Below the pieces are notes generated by a model. That model was not told where the DNA came from and did not search any database. It saw only the letters and a program-made list of their open reading frames with translations. A program made the translations under genes and the position numbers. A stretch of 18,404 nucleotides of DNA, from contig USDP01000011.1 of NCBI GenBank assembly GCA_900553545.1, forward strand, positions 1 to 18,404. Direction: 5' to 3'. The first letter of the stretch is position 1. Every line of letters starts with the position of its first letter. Source of the DNA: an uncultured Eubacteriales bacterium (GTDB lineage: Bacteria > Bacillota > Clostridia > Oscillospirales > Oscillospiraceae). This document shows, piece after piece, positions 1-5,939 of the stretch.

Positions 1-167
1 AGGCCGTGGTATGGCGAACCTATCTGCTGGGGATTCCTGCCGGGCAGGAAACGCTGGGGTGTGCGTAGAATCCGAAACGTAAAAAACAACGGGGAGCGCA
101 CAATACAGACGGCGGTTCGGCGAACGGGAAATTGCGATACGGATGGAAAGATGGAAAAATGAATCTA
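1..167. other. Left-edge non-coding stretch with a two-level hairpin
   Basis: No confident gene was found here. A compact structure is visible: GGATTC (31-36) can pair with GAATCC (68-73), enclosing an inner hairpin CCTGC/GCAGG around 36-49. One plus-strand frame reads as a 21-residue tail ending in TAG at 66-68 and has acceptable codons, so this could be the last residues of a gene lying outside the window, but all three plus frames stay open over this short distance. It also lies immediately downstream of the minus-strand microprotein at 168-251 and may be part of that transcript. No known riboswitch or structural RNA consensus was recognised. Confidence 0.3.
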
Positions 168-251
168 TCAGGCGTTCATGCCCTTCACGGTCATGGCGAC
201 CATGGCAGCAAGATAAAGCGCAGTGCAGGCAGCAAGCGCAGTGACCATCAT
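168..251 (-). CDS. 27-residue hydrophobic membrane microprotein
   Basis: This is a short ORF that size cut-offs would miss. It starts with two consecutive ATG codons and ends in TGA. An AAAGGAG Shine-Dalgarno sequence lies about 6-7 bases before the first ATG, and a good sigma-70 promoter lies about 60 bases further upstream (312-339). The product is almost wholly hydrophobic (Ala, Leu, Val and Met over residues 3-22, with one Cys at 9 and a Tyr at 13) and has a single Lys at 23 near the C-terminus. This is the pattern of a one-pass membrane peptide with its C-terminus inside or at the interface. It is not recognisable as KdpF, and no kdpA start follows within the window. The function is unknown. 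The combined promoter, ribosome site and composition make translation likely, but homology could not be checked. Confidence 0.55.
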   Translation of the reverse strand: MMVTALAACTALYLAAMVAMTVKGMNA

Positions 252-311
252 AGCAGATCTCCTTTGCGGCGCATCCTTCATTGGGACGCGGTTTGGTTTC
301 TTTGTGTCTTT

Positions 312-339
312 AGTATAGCGCATCCAGCGAAAAAATCAA
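312..339 (-). promoter_or_regulatory. Sigma-70 type promoter for the 27-residue ORF
   Basis: Read on the minus strand, the -35 box is TTGATT (339-334) and the -10 box is TATACT (317-312), separated by 16 bases. The predicted start is near 305, giving a leader of about 55 bases before the ATG at 251. The -10 box matches consensus at five of six positions. The region upstream is AT-rich and contains the TCCTGCA motif cluster. Confidence 0.6.
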
Positions 340-390
340 CCACTATTGCTCAAAAAGCGAAACTGTATATTGTTAGTTTTGCACAAAATC

Positions 391-422
391 ATGAAATGCA
401 GGAATGAAATCCTGCATTTCAT
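391..422. repeat. Perfect 13-bp inverted repeat
   Basis: ATGAAATGCAGGA (391-403) is the exact reverse complement of TCCTGCATTTCAT (410-422), with a 6-base loop. It lies upstream of the microprotein promoter and downstream of the mtnA-like gene terminator. It could be an operator for a dimeric regulator, or a second hairpin terminator for the minus-strand operon, although it is followed there only by a weak T-run (GATTTTG). Confidence 0.7.
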
Positions 423-631
423 CCTGCAAAATCCGTTTGCAGCCTGATGACGAAATTCCTGCAAAACGGGTGCATTTCCGCGCCAGGTGGCAGAAATTTT
501 GCAGTGCTGCCTCATTCGCACTGCAAGCGCCTGAAATATTGCCGCAGAGCATCCTGCATTTTCACGTCTTTTCGCCGCAAAAATGCGCCGCCCGGACGCA
601 AAATACGCGCCGGGCGGGGGGAATTGCAGGA
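397..631. repeat. Cluster of six TCCTGCA / TGCAGGA motifs
   Basis: TCCTGCA occurs at 410-416, 422-428, 457-463 and 552-558, and its reverse complement TGCAGGA at 397-403 and 625-631. Several copies continue into AAAA or TTTT. Six copies of one 7-mer in about 235 bases is far above chance. The stretch between 340 and 578 contains no convincing gene; the short reading frames across it have no ribosome binding sites. Confidence 0.6.
579..617 (-). terminator. Rho-independent terminator of the salvage operon
   Basis: CCGCCCGG (588-595) pairs with CCGGGCGG (610-617), and a further 3-bp CGC/GCG extension lies inside the loop. On the minus strand the stem is followed after four bases by TTTTT (583-579). 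It sits about 50 bases past the stop codon of the MtnA-like gene, as expected for the end of that operon. Confidence 0.7.
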
Positions 632-664
632 TAAAATTTGTGAAAACAGGACGGAATTATGATG

Positions 665-1735
665 TTATACGACGGTGTCGTATTCACCCGCGCCGCCGTC
701 TGCAAAGTAGCGGTGCAGGTCGAAGGGCGAAAACACGCCGCGGTCGGTAACGATGCCGGAGATGAGGTGCGGCGGCGTCATATCGAACGCCGGATAGTAG
801 CCCTTCACGCCCTCGGCAGCAGTGCGGACGCCCATGGCCTGGAGTGTGAATTCCGGATCGCGCATTTCAATGTGGACGGTGTCCTTCGTCGGGTGGCCGA
901 CGTCGGGCGCACCGGTAACGAACGCCGGGATGCCGAAATGGTTCGCACAGATGGCGATTTGCAGCGTGCCGACCTTGTTGACCACATAACCGTCGAGGCA
1001 GATCGCGTCCGCCGCACAGGTGAACAGGTCGACACCCTCGCGCTCCATGACGAACGCGGGCATGTTGTCGGTGATGACGGTCACGTCGAAGCCCATGTCG
1101 CGGCAGACCGTCGCGGTCAGGCGCGCGCCCTGAAAATAGGGCCGCGTCTCCGGGCAGAAGAGGCGGATGTCCTTGCCCGCAAGCTTTGCCTCCTTCAGCA
1201 TCATACCGACGATGGTCTCGCCGAAGCACTGAGTCATGACCGTCCCGTGCGCCGGGAAGAGGTCGACGAGGTATTTTGCAACCTGATTGATCTTGCCGTA
1301 GCGGCGGTTATTGGTGCGGATCACGTGCTCGCGGATCGCAAGATCCACGTCCGCCCGCCCTTCGGCCAGCGCAGCCTCTGCTGCGTTCAGGCACCCGTCG
1401 CAGATGAGGGCCATGCGCGAACGGGTCGTTGGGCGGGCGTCTGCGATCGTCTCGGCGGCCTGATGCAGATATGCCATTTGCTCTGCCGCAGTTTTCCCGC
1501 GGCACTCCCACGCGGCGAGGGCCATGCCCATGCCAGCCGCCGTATACGGCCCGGCAGACTGCGTGACCATGTCGCGGATGGCCTGCATCACGGCCACATG
1601 ATCGCGGCAGGTGACGTATTCGACCTTCGTGGGGTAGACGCGGCGGTCGAGAATATGGACGGCCCCGTCCTCGTACCACGCGACGTGCTCGTATTGCAGC
1701 ATGTACGCCAATCCGGCGTCGGCTCTTGCTTCCAT
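665..1735 (-). CDS. mtnA: MtnA-like (eIF2B-fold) aldose-1-phosphate isomerase
   Basis: The 356-residue protein belongs to the MtnA/eIF2B-alpha-like isomerases, which convert an aldose 1-phosphate such as methylthioribose 1-phosphate to the ketose 1-phosphate. Family motifs seen are ETRP at 196-199 followed by QGARLTA at 202-208, TDNM near 222-225, a candidate catalytic Asp at 243, and NKVGT at 253-257. The usual Asn-Cys-Asn/Thr-Ala/Gly-Ala-Leu active-site loop is replaced by TQCFGET around 168-174. The Cys (170) is kept but its surroundings differ, so the substrate may not be methylthioribose 1-phosphate. The ATG at 1735 is preferred over the GTG at 1741 because AAGGAG (1749-1744) lies 8 bases before it. 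It starts 2 bases after the purine nucleoside phosphorylase stop, so the two are translationally linked. The family call is firm; the exact substrate is uncertain. Confidence 0.8.
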   Translation of the reverse strand: MEARADAGLAYMLQYEHVAWYEDGAVHILDRRVYPTKVEYVTCRDHVAVMQAIRDMVTQSAGPYTAAGMGMALAAWECRGKTAAEQMAYLHQAAETIADARPTTRSRMALICDGCLNAAEAALAEGRADVDLAIREHVIRTNNRRYGKINQVAKYLVDLFPAHGTVMTQCFGETIVGMMLKEAKLAGKDIRLFCPETRPYFQGARLTATVCRDMGFDVTVITDNMPAFVMEREGVDLFTCAADAICLDGYVVNKVGTLQIAICANHFGIPAFVTGAPDVGHPTKDTVHIEMRDPEFTLQAMGVRTAAEGVKGYYPAFDMTPPHLISGIVTDRGVFSPFDLHRYFADGGAGEYDTVV

Positions 1736-1737
1736 GG

Positions 1738-2559
1738 TCACAGCTCCTTGAGGATGGATTTGAGGTAGGCGCTGAATTTTGCGCCGATGGCTGCACCGGT
1801 CTCGTTGACCTCTGCGCCGGAGAGCGCCGCGCCGGTCACACCGGCGGCCATGTTCGTGATGACGCTGAGACCCAGGATGGGCAGGCCGCAGTGCGCGGCG
1901 GTGAGTGCCTCGGTGACGGTCGACATGCCGACGGCATCGCCGCCGAGGAGGCGGATGGCGCGGATCTCGGCTGGTGTTTCAAACTGCGGGCCGGGCATGA
2001 AGAAATAGACGCCTTCGTGGACGTGGAGTCCGCTGCCTTTGGCGCAGCGGAGCGCAAGCGCGCGCAGCTCCGGCGTGTACATGCGCGTCGTGTCGAAAAA
2101 CCTCTCGCCGAAGTCTTCCACGTTCTGCCCGCGCAGCGGACTTGCGCCATTCAGCTTGATATGGTCGGAGATGACCATGACGTCGCCGGGGCGGTAGTTG
2201 AGGTTCACGCCGCCCGCTGCGTTTGTCAAAATTGCCGCGCGGACGCCCAGCAGCTTCAAAAGCCGCACCGGCTGCGTGAGCTGCTCGAAGTCGTAGCCCT
2301 CGTAGCTGTGGAAGCGCCCCGAGAGGCAGACGAGCCGCTTGCCCGCCAGCTCGCCGAAGATGAGCTTGCCCGCGTGGTCGGCCACGGTGCAGCGCGGAAA
2401 ATTCGGGATATCCGCATAGGCGATCTCCGTCCGGTTCTGCACTTCCGCCGCAAACGGCCCGAGCGACGAGCCGAGGATCACCGCGAGCTCCGGCTGGAAC
2501 GGCATCCGCGCGCGGACATAGTCTGCACTTTTCAAATAGAATTCGTAGGGTTCGTTCAT
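1738..2559 (-). CDS. punA: Purine nucleoside phosphorylase (trimeric, PNP/MTAP family)
   Basis: The 273-residue cytoplasmic enzyme cleaves purine (deoxy)nucleosides with phosphate, giving the base and (deoxy)ribose 1-phosphate. Visible motifs are GSSLG at 30-34 (phosphate-binding Ser), GRFHSYEGY at 81-89 (His 84), TNAAGG at 112-117, GPQFETPAE with Glu 194, GMST around 211-214, and TN at 235-236. Asn at this last position, where 5'-methylthioadenosine phosphorylases carry Asp, predicts preference for 6-oxopurines (inosine, guanosine). Length matches the trimeric family. The ribosome binding site GAGG overlaps the stop codon of the upstream LOG gene, which ends 9 bases before this start. The ribose 1-phosphate product is a plausible feed for the isomerase gene directly downstream. 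Confidence 0.93.
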   Translation of the reverse strand: MNEPYEFYLKSADYVRARMPFQPELAVILGSSLGPFAAEVQNRTEIAYADIPNFPRCTVADHAGKLIFGELAGKRLVCLSGRFHSYEGYDFEQLTQPVRLLKLLGVRAAILTNAAGGVNLNYRPGDVMVISDHIKLNGASPLRGQNVEDFGERFFDTTRMYTPELRALALRCAKGSGLHVHEGVYFFMPGPQFETPAEIRAIRLLGGDAVGMSTVTEALTAAHCGLPILGLSVITNMAAGVTGAALSGAEVNETGAAIGAKFSAYLKSILKEL

Positions 2560-2568
2560 CGCGCTACC

Positions 2569-3147
2569 TCAGATATTTTTAATGTGGCGGACGTCGACCT
2601 CGTCCGGGTCATAGTGTTCCAGATAGTCCATCAGCGCCGCCGGTTCGTCGAACAGGCGGTAAATTTGCAGGCAGATGGGCTTTGCAAAGTGCGCGGCCAC
2701 CGTGTGCTCCAGCATGGCCTGCATCGCGTCGTAATAGCCCAGCGTGTTGAGCACGGCGAGGGGCGGGTTGTGCCGCCCGAGCTGTTTGAGCGTCAGCACC
2801 TCGAAAAATTCCTCATACGTTCCGATGCCGCCGGGGGCCATGACAAAGGCGTCGGCCCGCTGCATCATGAGGGTCTTGCGTTCGGCCATCGTCTTGGTGT
2901 CGATGAATTCGCTGCAGCCGTCAAAGAGTACGCCGGGTGCACGTTTGAAAAACGTCGGCGCGATCCCGACAAGGGCCCCGCCGCCGTCGACCACGCCGCG
3001 CGCTGCCGCGCCCATCACGCCCTGCGCCCCGCCGCCATAGACCATCGTGTGGCCGCCTGCGGCAATGCGGCGGCCAAGGTCATAGGCCGCGTCCAGATAA
3101 CGCGCGTCCAGCTCCGTGCTCGACGCGCCGTAAAGGCAGATATTCAT
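2569..3147 (-). CDS. LOG-family Rossmann-fold protein (nucleoside 5'-monophosphate phosphoribohydrolase-like)
   Basis: The 192-residue protein has the LOG/TIGR00730 signature: GGG followed by AQGVMGA at 38-47, ERKTLM at 89-94 and the diagnostic PGGIGTYEE at 105-113. Characterised members hydrolyse the N-glycosidic bond of nucleoside 5'-monophosphates (AMP or cytokinin nucleotides), releasing base and ribose 5-phosphate. A GGAGG lies 7 bases before the ATG, and the ATG overlaps the upstream stop codon as ATGA. Its position between a small Cys-rich gene and a purine nucleoside phosphorylase favours a role in nucleotide turnover rather than cytokinin synthesis, but that is inference. Confidence 0.9.
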   Translation of the reverse strand: MNICLYGASSTELDARYLDAAYDLGRRIAAGGHTMVYGGGAQGVMGAAARGVVDGGGALVGIAPTFFKRAPGVLFDGCSEFIDTKTMAERKTLMMQRADAFVMAPGGIGTYEEFFEVLTLKQLGRHNPPLAVLNTLGYYDAMQAMLEHTVAAHFAKPICLQIYRLFDEPAALMDYLEHYDPDEVDVRHIKNI

Positions 3148-3314
3148 GTCCGTTCCTCCAGTTCCCGGATCCGTTTGCCGATCTCGCAGACGTCGCGGTA
3201 GGCGCAGCCCGCGGCATAGTCGCAGTCTGCTTCCCAGACGCCGCCGTCCTCCTCACACAGCACCATCCGCGCCGCATCCTGCGTGCGGCAATAGCCGCTG
3301 ATCAGCTCTTCCAT
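3144..3314 (-). CDS. 56-residue Cys-rich protein, first gene of the salvage operon
   Basis: The start at 3314 is chosen because GGAGG sits 8 bases before this ATG; the in-frame upstream ATG codons at 3407 and near 3338 lack a site, and the first lies upstream of the promoter. The protein has five Cys residues (9, 20, 31, 37, 43). The last three are spaced C-x5-C-x5-C and are followed by a charged helix rich in Arg, Lys and Glu to the C-terminus. The spacing suggests a small metal- or Fe-S-binding fold, which is inference. It overlaps the LOG gene start by 4 bases (ATGA), so the two are co-translated. No named family was recognised. Confidence 0.7.
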   Translation of the reverse strand: MEELISGYCRTQDAARMVLCEEDGGVWEADCDYAAGCAYRDVCEIGKRIRELEERT

Positions 3315-3349
3315 CGCAAACGCCTCCGTCTGTTTCATTCTATTTTTAT

Positions 3350-3378
3350 AGTATAGCAAACCGGACTGCGGAAATCCA
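3350..3378 (-). promoter_or_regulatory. Extended -10 promoter of the salvage operon
   Basis: On the minus strand a TG-C-TATACT extended -10 element is seen, with TATACT at 3355-3350. A weak -35 (TGGATT, 3378-3373) lies 17 bases upstream. The predicted start is near 3343, giving a leader of about 30 bases before the ATG at 3314. Confidence 0.6.
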
Positions 3379-3381
3379 GTA

Positions 3382-3477
3382 CAGAAACGCGCAGTTTCTG
3401 AACGCATGCTTAACGCAGCCGATGCAATTTTTCAGATGGCACAACCCGCAATACTTTCTTCCCGTTTGCAGTTTCTG
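3382..3477. repeat. CAGAAAC/GTTTCTG inverted repeat plus a distant direct copy
   Basis: CAGAAAC (3382-3388) and GTTTCTG (3394-3400) form a 7-bp inverted repeat with a 5-base spacer just upstream of the salvage operon -35 box. The 10-mer GCAGTTTCTG occurs at 3391-3400 and again at 3468-3477. This intergenic region divides the two divergent operons, so a shared regulator binding site is possible. Between 3401 and 3549 nothing else was recognised apart from rising AT content. Confidence 0.45.
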
Positions 3478-3549
3478 TGCATTTCATGCGTTTTACTGAT
3501 ATTTTTCCGCGTTATTCCTGTTTATCGATAGCAATATGTCATTATAGGC

Positions 3550-3604
3550 ATATTATATAATATTTTGATATGGATTGCTTTTTTCTTAACATGTGTGTTA
3601 TAAT
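3550..3604 (+). promoter_or_regulatory. Promoter of the ATP synthase operon with AT-rich upstream palindrome
   Basis: A perfect -10 box TATAAT lies at 3599-3604, with TTGCTT (3575-3580) as a partial -35 at 18-base spacing. The predicted start is near 3611. A 14-bp perfect palindrome (ATATTATATAATAT, 3550-3563) lies immediately upstream in an AT-rich island quite unlike the surrounding GC-rich DNA. It could act as an UP-like element or a regulator site. Confidence 0.6.
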
Positions 3605-3648
3605 ACAGGCAATTTGGAAAAAAAGCCGTTTGGAGGTGCGAGGCCCGG

Positions 3649-3903
3649 ATGCACAGGCTTGAAAAATGGATGCGCGGACTGGCGCTCGTCGGGCAGCTCG
3701 GCGTCTGTGTGATCACGCCGCCGCTGGTGCTGGTGTATCTGGCGAATCTGCTCGTGACAAAGCACGGCTGGGGATATTGGGTGGTCGTCACGGCGCTCAT
3801 CGTCGGCATCCTGTCCGGCCTTTCAAGTGCGTGGAGCATGCTGCGGCCCAAAAAGCCGTCCAAGCCCCCGCGGACCACCGTCCATTTCGATGATCACAGC
3901 TGA
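3649..3903 (+). CDS. atpZ: AtpZ/AtpI-family small membrane protein
   Basis: The 84-residue protein has two hydrophobic helices (about 10-33 and 42-63) followed by a basic, Pro-rich tail, the layout of the AtpZ family encoded at the head of many bacterial atp operons. Members are proposed to help c-ring assembly with AtpI, and a Mg2+/Ca2+ transport role has also been suggested. A GGAGG lies a rather long 12 bases before the ATG, with a second GAGG 5 bases before it, so initiation may be modest. It is the first gene after the atp promoter, and the atpI ATG begins 13 bases after its stop. The assignment rests on size, topology and position. Confidence 0.72.
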   Translation: MHRLEKWMRGLALVGQLGVCVITPPLVLVYLANLLVTKHGWGYWVVVTALIVGILSGLSSAWSMLRPKKPSKPPRTTVHFDDHS

Positions 3904-3916
3904 CAGGAGGGTTCCT

Positions 3917-4345
3917 ATGCACCATCTCAGCAAAGATGTCCGGGCAGAGCTGCGCTATGTGCTGATCGGCGAGATCGTCTGCAGCGCGCTGATCTGCGTG
4001 GTTTTCGCGCTGCTGCACCGCCTGGACTATACGGTCCCGCTCGGCGCGGTGTGGGGCAGCTTTTTCGCGCTGCTCAATCTCTATCTGCTCGCCCGCCGGG
4101 TGCAGCGGATCTCCGATTCCGGCGAGGCCGACAAGGCCGCCGCGCAGAAGCAGCTCAAGGCGTCCTATCTCGGCCGCATCATGATCATGGCGTTCGCGGT
4201 CGTCACCGGCGTGCTCATCCCATGGTTCCATTATATCGCAGTACTGGTGCCGTTTCTGGCGCCGCAGCCAATTATGATGATCCGCCGCGCGGTGCGCTCC
4301 GCCCGCGCGCGCAGAGATGATACAGAGAAAAAGGGGGAATCCTGA
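3917..4345 (+). CDS. atpI: ATP synthase subunit I (AtpI-like)
   Basis: The 142-residue protein has four predicted membrane helices (about 13-34, 38-60, 84-104 and 106-123) and a basic C-terminal tail. Residue content such as the GAVWGSFFALLNLY stretch at 43-56 is typical of ATP synthase I family proteins. AtpI is a non-structural assembly factor for the c-ring in some species. The start is the ATG preceded by AGGAGG with a 6-base spacing; the frame stays open further upstream but runs inside atpZ. Its TGA stop shares one base with the atpB ATG (TGATG), indicating translational coupling. Confidence 0.8.
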   Translation: MHHLSKDVRAELRYVLIGEIVCSALICVVFALLHRLDYTVPLGAVWGSFFALLNLYLLARRVQRISDSGEADKAAAQKQLKASYLGRIMIMAFAVVTGVLIPWFHYIAVLVPFLAPQPIMMIRRAVRSARARRDDTEKKGES

Positions 4346-5088
4346 TGGAAGTCGATATTCACGGTGCACCAGTATACTTTGAGATCCCGATCCTCGGCGG
4401 CATCCCCATCACGGCGAGCATGGTCGGCACATGGTGTGTGATGCTGGTGCTGACGCTGCTCTGCGTCTGGCTGACGCACGATCTCAAGGTCCGGAACATC
4501 TCCAAGCGGCAGGCCGTCGCGGAGAAGATCGTCATGATGGCGGAAAATTTTGTCCGCGCCAACATGGGCGAGCAGTGGATGGATATGGTGCCGATGATCG
4601 CGGCGCTCTTCTCGCTCTCGCTCGGCAGCAGCCTGCTCTCGCTGCTCGGCCTCTGGGCCCCGACGGCGGACGTGTCCGTGCTGCTCGGCTGGGCGCTGAT
4701 CGTGTTCATGCTCATCACGTACTATAAGATCAAGACCAACGGCTTTTTGGGCTATCTCAAGGGCTTCTGCGATCCGGTGTTCCCAATGGCGCCGTTCAAC
4801 GTGCTCGGCGAGGTCTTCAAGCCGATCTCGATGTCCTTCCGTCACTTCGGCAACGTCCTGTCCGGCTATGTCATCAGCTCGCTGGTCTATGCCGCACTCA
4901 TTTTGGCGAATCATGCGCTGTTCGGGCTGCTGCCCGGTGTGGTCGGCGATGTGCTCGGGAACATCCCATTCCTGGCCGTCGGCGTGCCGGCGGTGCTCTC
5001 GCTGTATTTCGACTGGTTCTCCAGTTTTATGCAGGCGTTTATTTTCTGCATGCTGACGATGATCTTCATCCGGACAGCTGCGGAATAA
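4345..5088 (+). CDS. atpB: ATP synthase Fo subunit a
   Basis: The 247-residue integral membrane stator subunit forms the ion half-channels against the c-ring. The critical Arg is at 166 in SFRHFGN, with Asn at 170, matching the Arg210/Asn214 region of the E. coli protein. PFNVLGE at 150-156 and the C-terminal QAF-x-F region are also family features. Length is normal for Clostridia. Translation starts at an ATG overlapping the atpI stop, preceded by an AAGGGGG purine run. The protein is highly hydrophobic with five to six predicted helices. Confidence 0.97.
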   Translation: MEVDIHGAPVYFEIPILGGIPITASMVGTWCVMLVLTLLCVWLTHDLKVRNISKRQAVAEKIVMMAENFVRANMGEQWMDMVPMIAALFSLSLGSSLLSLLGLWAPTADVSVLLGWALIVFMLITYYKIKTNGFLGYLKGFCDPVFPMAPFNVLGEVFKPISMSFRHFGNVLSGYVISSLVYAALILANHALFGLLPGVVGDVLGNIPFLAVGVPAVLSLYFDWFSSFMQAFIFCMLTMIFIRTAAE

Positions 5089-5132
5089 AATAAAGTAAAA
5101 AAACAAAAAGGAAAGTATAGGAGGATCTTCAA

Positions 5133-5402
5133 ATGACTGAACTCGCAAAAGCAATTATCCTGATGGGCTGCGCCATTGGCTCCGGCATCGCCATGATCTC
5201 CGGCTTCGGCCCCGGCATCGGCGAAGGCTATATCGCCGGTAAGGCCCTCGAGGCCATGGCCCGCCAGCCCGAGATGAAGAGCGATCTCACCAGCACGATG
5301 TTCCTTGGCATCGCCTGCGCCGAGACCACCGGTATCTACGGCTTCGTCATCGGCCTGCTGCTGATCTTCGTCGCGCCCGGCCTGTTCACCGGCTTGCTGT
5401 AA
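5133..5402 (+). CDS. atpE: ATP synthase Fo subunit c, predicted Na+-type with two carboxylates
   Basis: The 89-residue hairpin protein forms the rotor ring. Helix 1 contains GPGIGEG with Glu 31; the loop is RQPE (44-47); helix 2 contains AETTGIY with Glu 64, Thr 65, Thr 66 and Tyr 69. The Pro in helix 1, and Ser/Thr followed by Thr after the essential Glu, are the Na+-binding signature known from Ilyobacter and Acetobacterium rotors. The helix-1 position that is Gln in those proteins is Glu here, as in the two-carboxylate ring described for Fusobacterium nucleatum. TAGGAGG lies about 9 bases before the ATG, and the 44-base gap after atpB is AT-rich. A strong independent initiation site suits the high copy number needed for the c-ring. 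Na+ coupling is inferred. Confidence 0.97.
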   Translation: MTELAKAIILMGCAIGSGIAMISGFGPGIGEGYIAGKALEAMARQPEMKSDLTSTMFLGIACAETTGIYGFVIGLLLIFVAPGLFTGLL

Positions 5403-5435
5403 GCCAACTGATCTCTGAAAAAGGAGGACTGTAAC

Positions 5436-5939
5436 ATGAATTTTCAGTCCCTCGTCGAGCTGGCCCCGTGGACGACCATCGCACAGATCTGCAATCTGCT
5501 GATCCAGATCGTTCTGTTCAAGAAATTCCTGTTCCAGCCGATCAAGAACATCATCGCCAAGCGTCAGGCCGAGGTCGACGGGCTCTACGATGAGGCCGGA
5601 AAGGCCAAGGCCGACGCCGAAGAGGCCAAGGCTGCGTATGAGACCCATCTGAAGACCGCTTCGGAAGAGGCCAAGGCCATCACCACCCGCGCTATCTCGT
5701 CCGCCAACCTTGCCAGCGAGCAGATCGTCTCCACCGCGAAGGCGGAGGCCGACGCGATGCGCGAAAAGGCCAGCCGCGAAATTGAACTCGAACGCCGCAA
5801 GACCATGGACGAGCTGAAGGGCGAGATCTCGGGTCTTGCCGTGGAGATCGCCTCGAAGGTCGCGGAAAAGGAGATCGGCGAAAAAGAGCATGAGGCCCTG
5901 ATCGGCAAGTTCATCGACGAATTGGGTGAAGGATCATGA
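5436..5939 (+). CDS. atpF: ATP synthase Fo subunit b
   Basis: The 167-residue peripheral stalk subunit has one N-terminal membrane helix (about 12-32) followed by a long charged helix rich in Ala, Glu and Lys, the dimerising coiled-coil stalk that reaches to delta and F1. There is a single b gene with no b-prime copy. AGGAGG lies 8 bases before the ATG. Its stop overlaps the atpH start (ATGA), indicating coupling. Length is typical. Confidence 0.95.
   Translation: MNFQSLVELAPWTTIAQICNLLIQIVLFKKFLFQPIKNIIAKRQAEVDGLYDEAGKAKADAEEAKAAYETHLKTASEEAKAITTRAISSANLASEQIVSTAKAEADAMREKASREIELERRKTMDELKGEISGLAVEIASKVAEKEIGEKEHEALIGKFIDELGEGS

Noticed and set aside
3..68. Possible C-terminal tail of a plus-strand gene, 21 residues ending in TAG
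   Set aside because: Codons are acceptable, but other plus-strand frames are also open over this short span and no family motif is visible. It needs the sequence to the left of the window.
168..251. Microprotein as KdpF
   Set aside because: Size and topology fit, but the sequence does not resemble KdpF, and no kdpA start follows within the 167 bases left in the window.
1736..1741. GTG at 1741 as the start of the MtnA-like gene
   Set aside because: AAGGAG ends only two bases before it, whereas the ATG at 1735 has an 8-base spacing.
659..3201. Long plus-strand open frames (369 and 491 residues) opposite the salvage operon
   Set aside because: They are antisense shadows in GC-rich DNA, rich in His, Arg and Asp with no ribosome sites or family motifs, and they lie opposite well-recognised genes.
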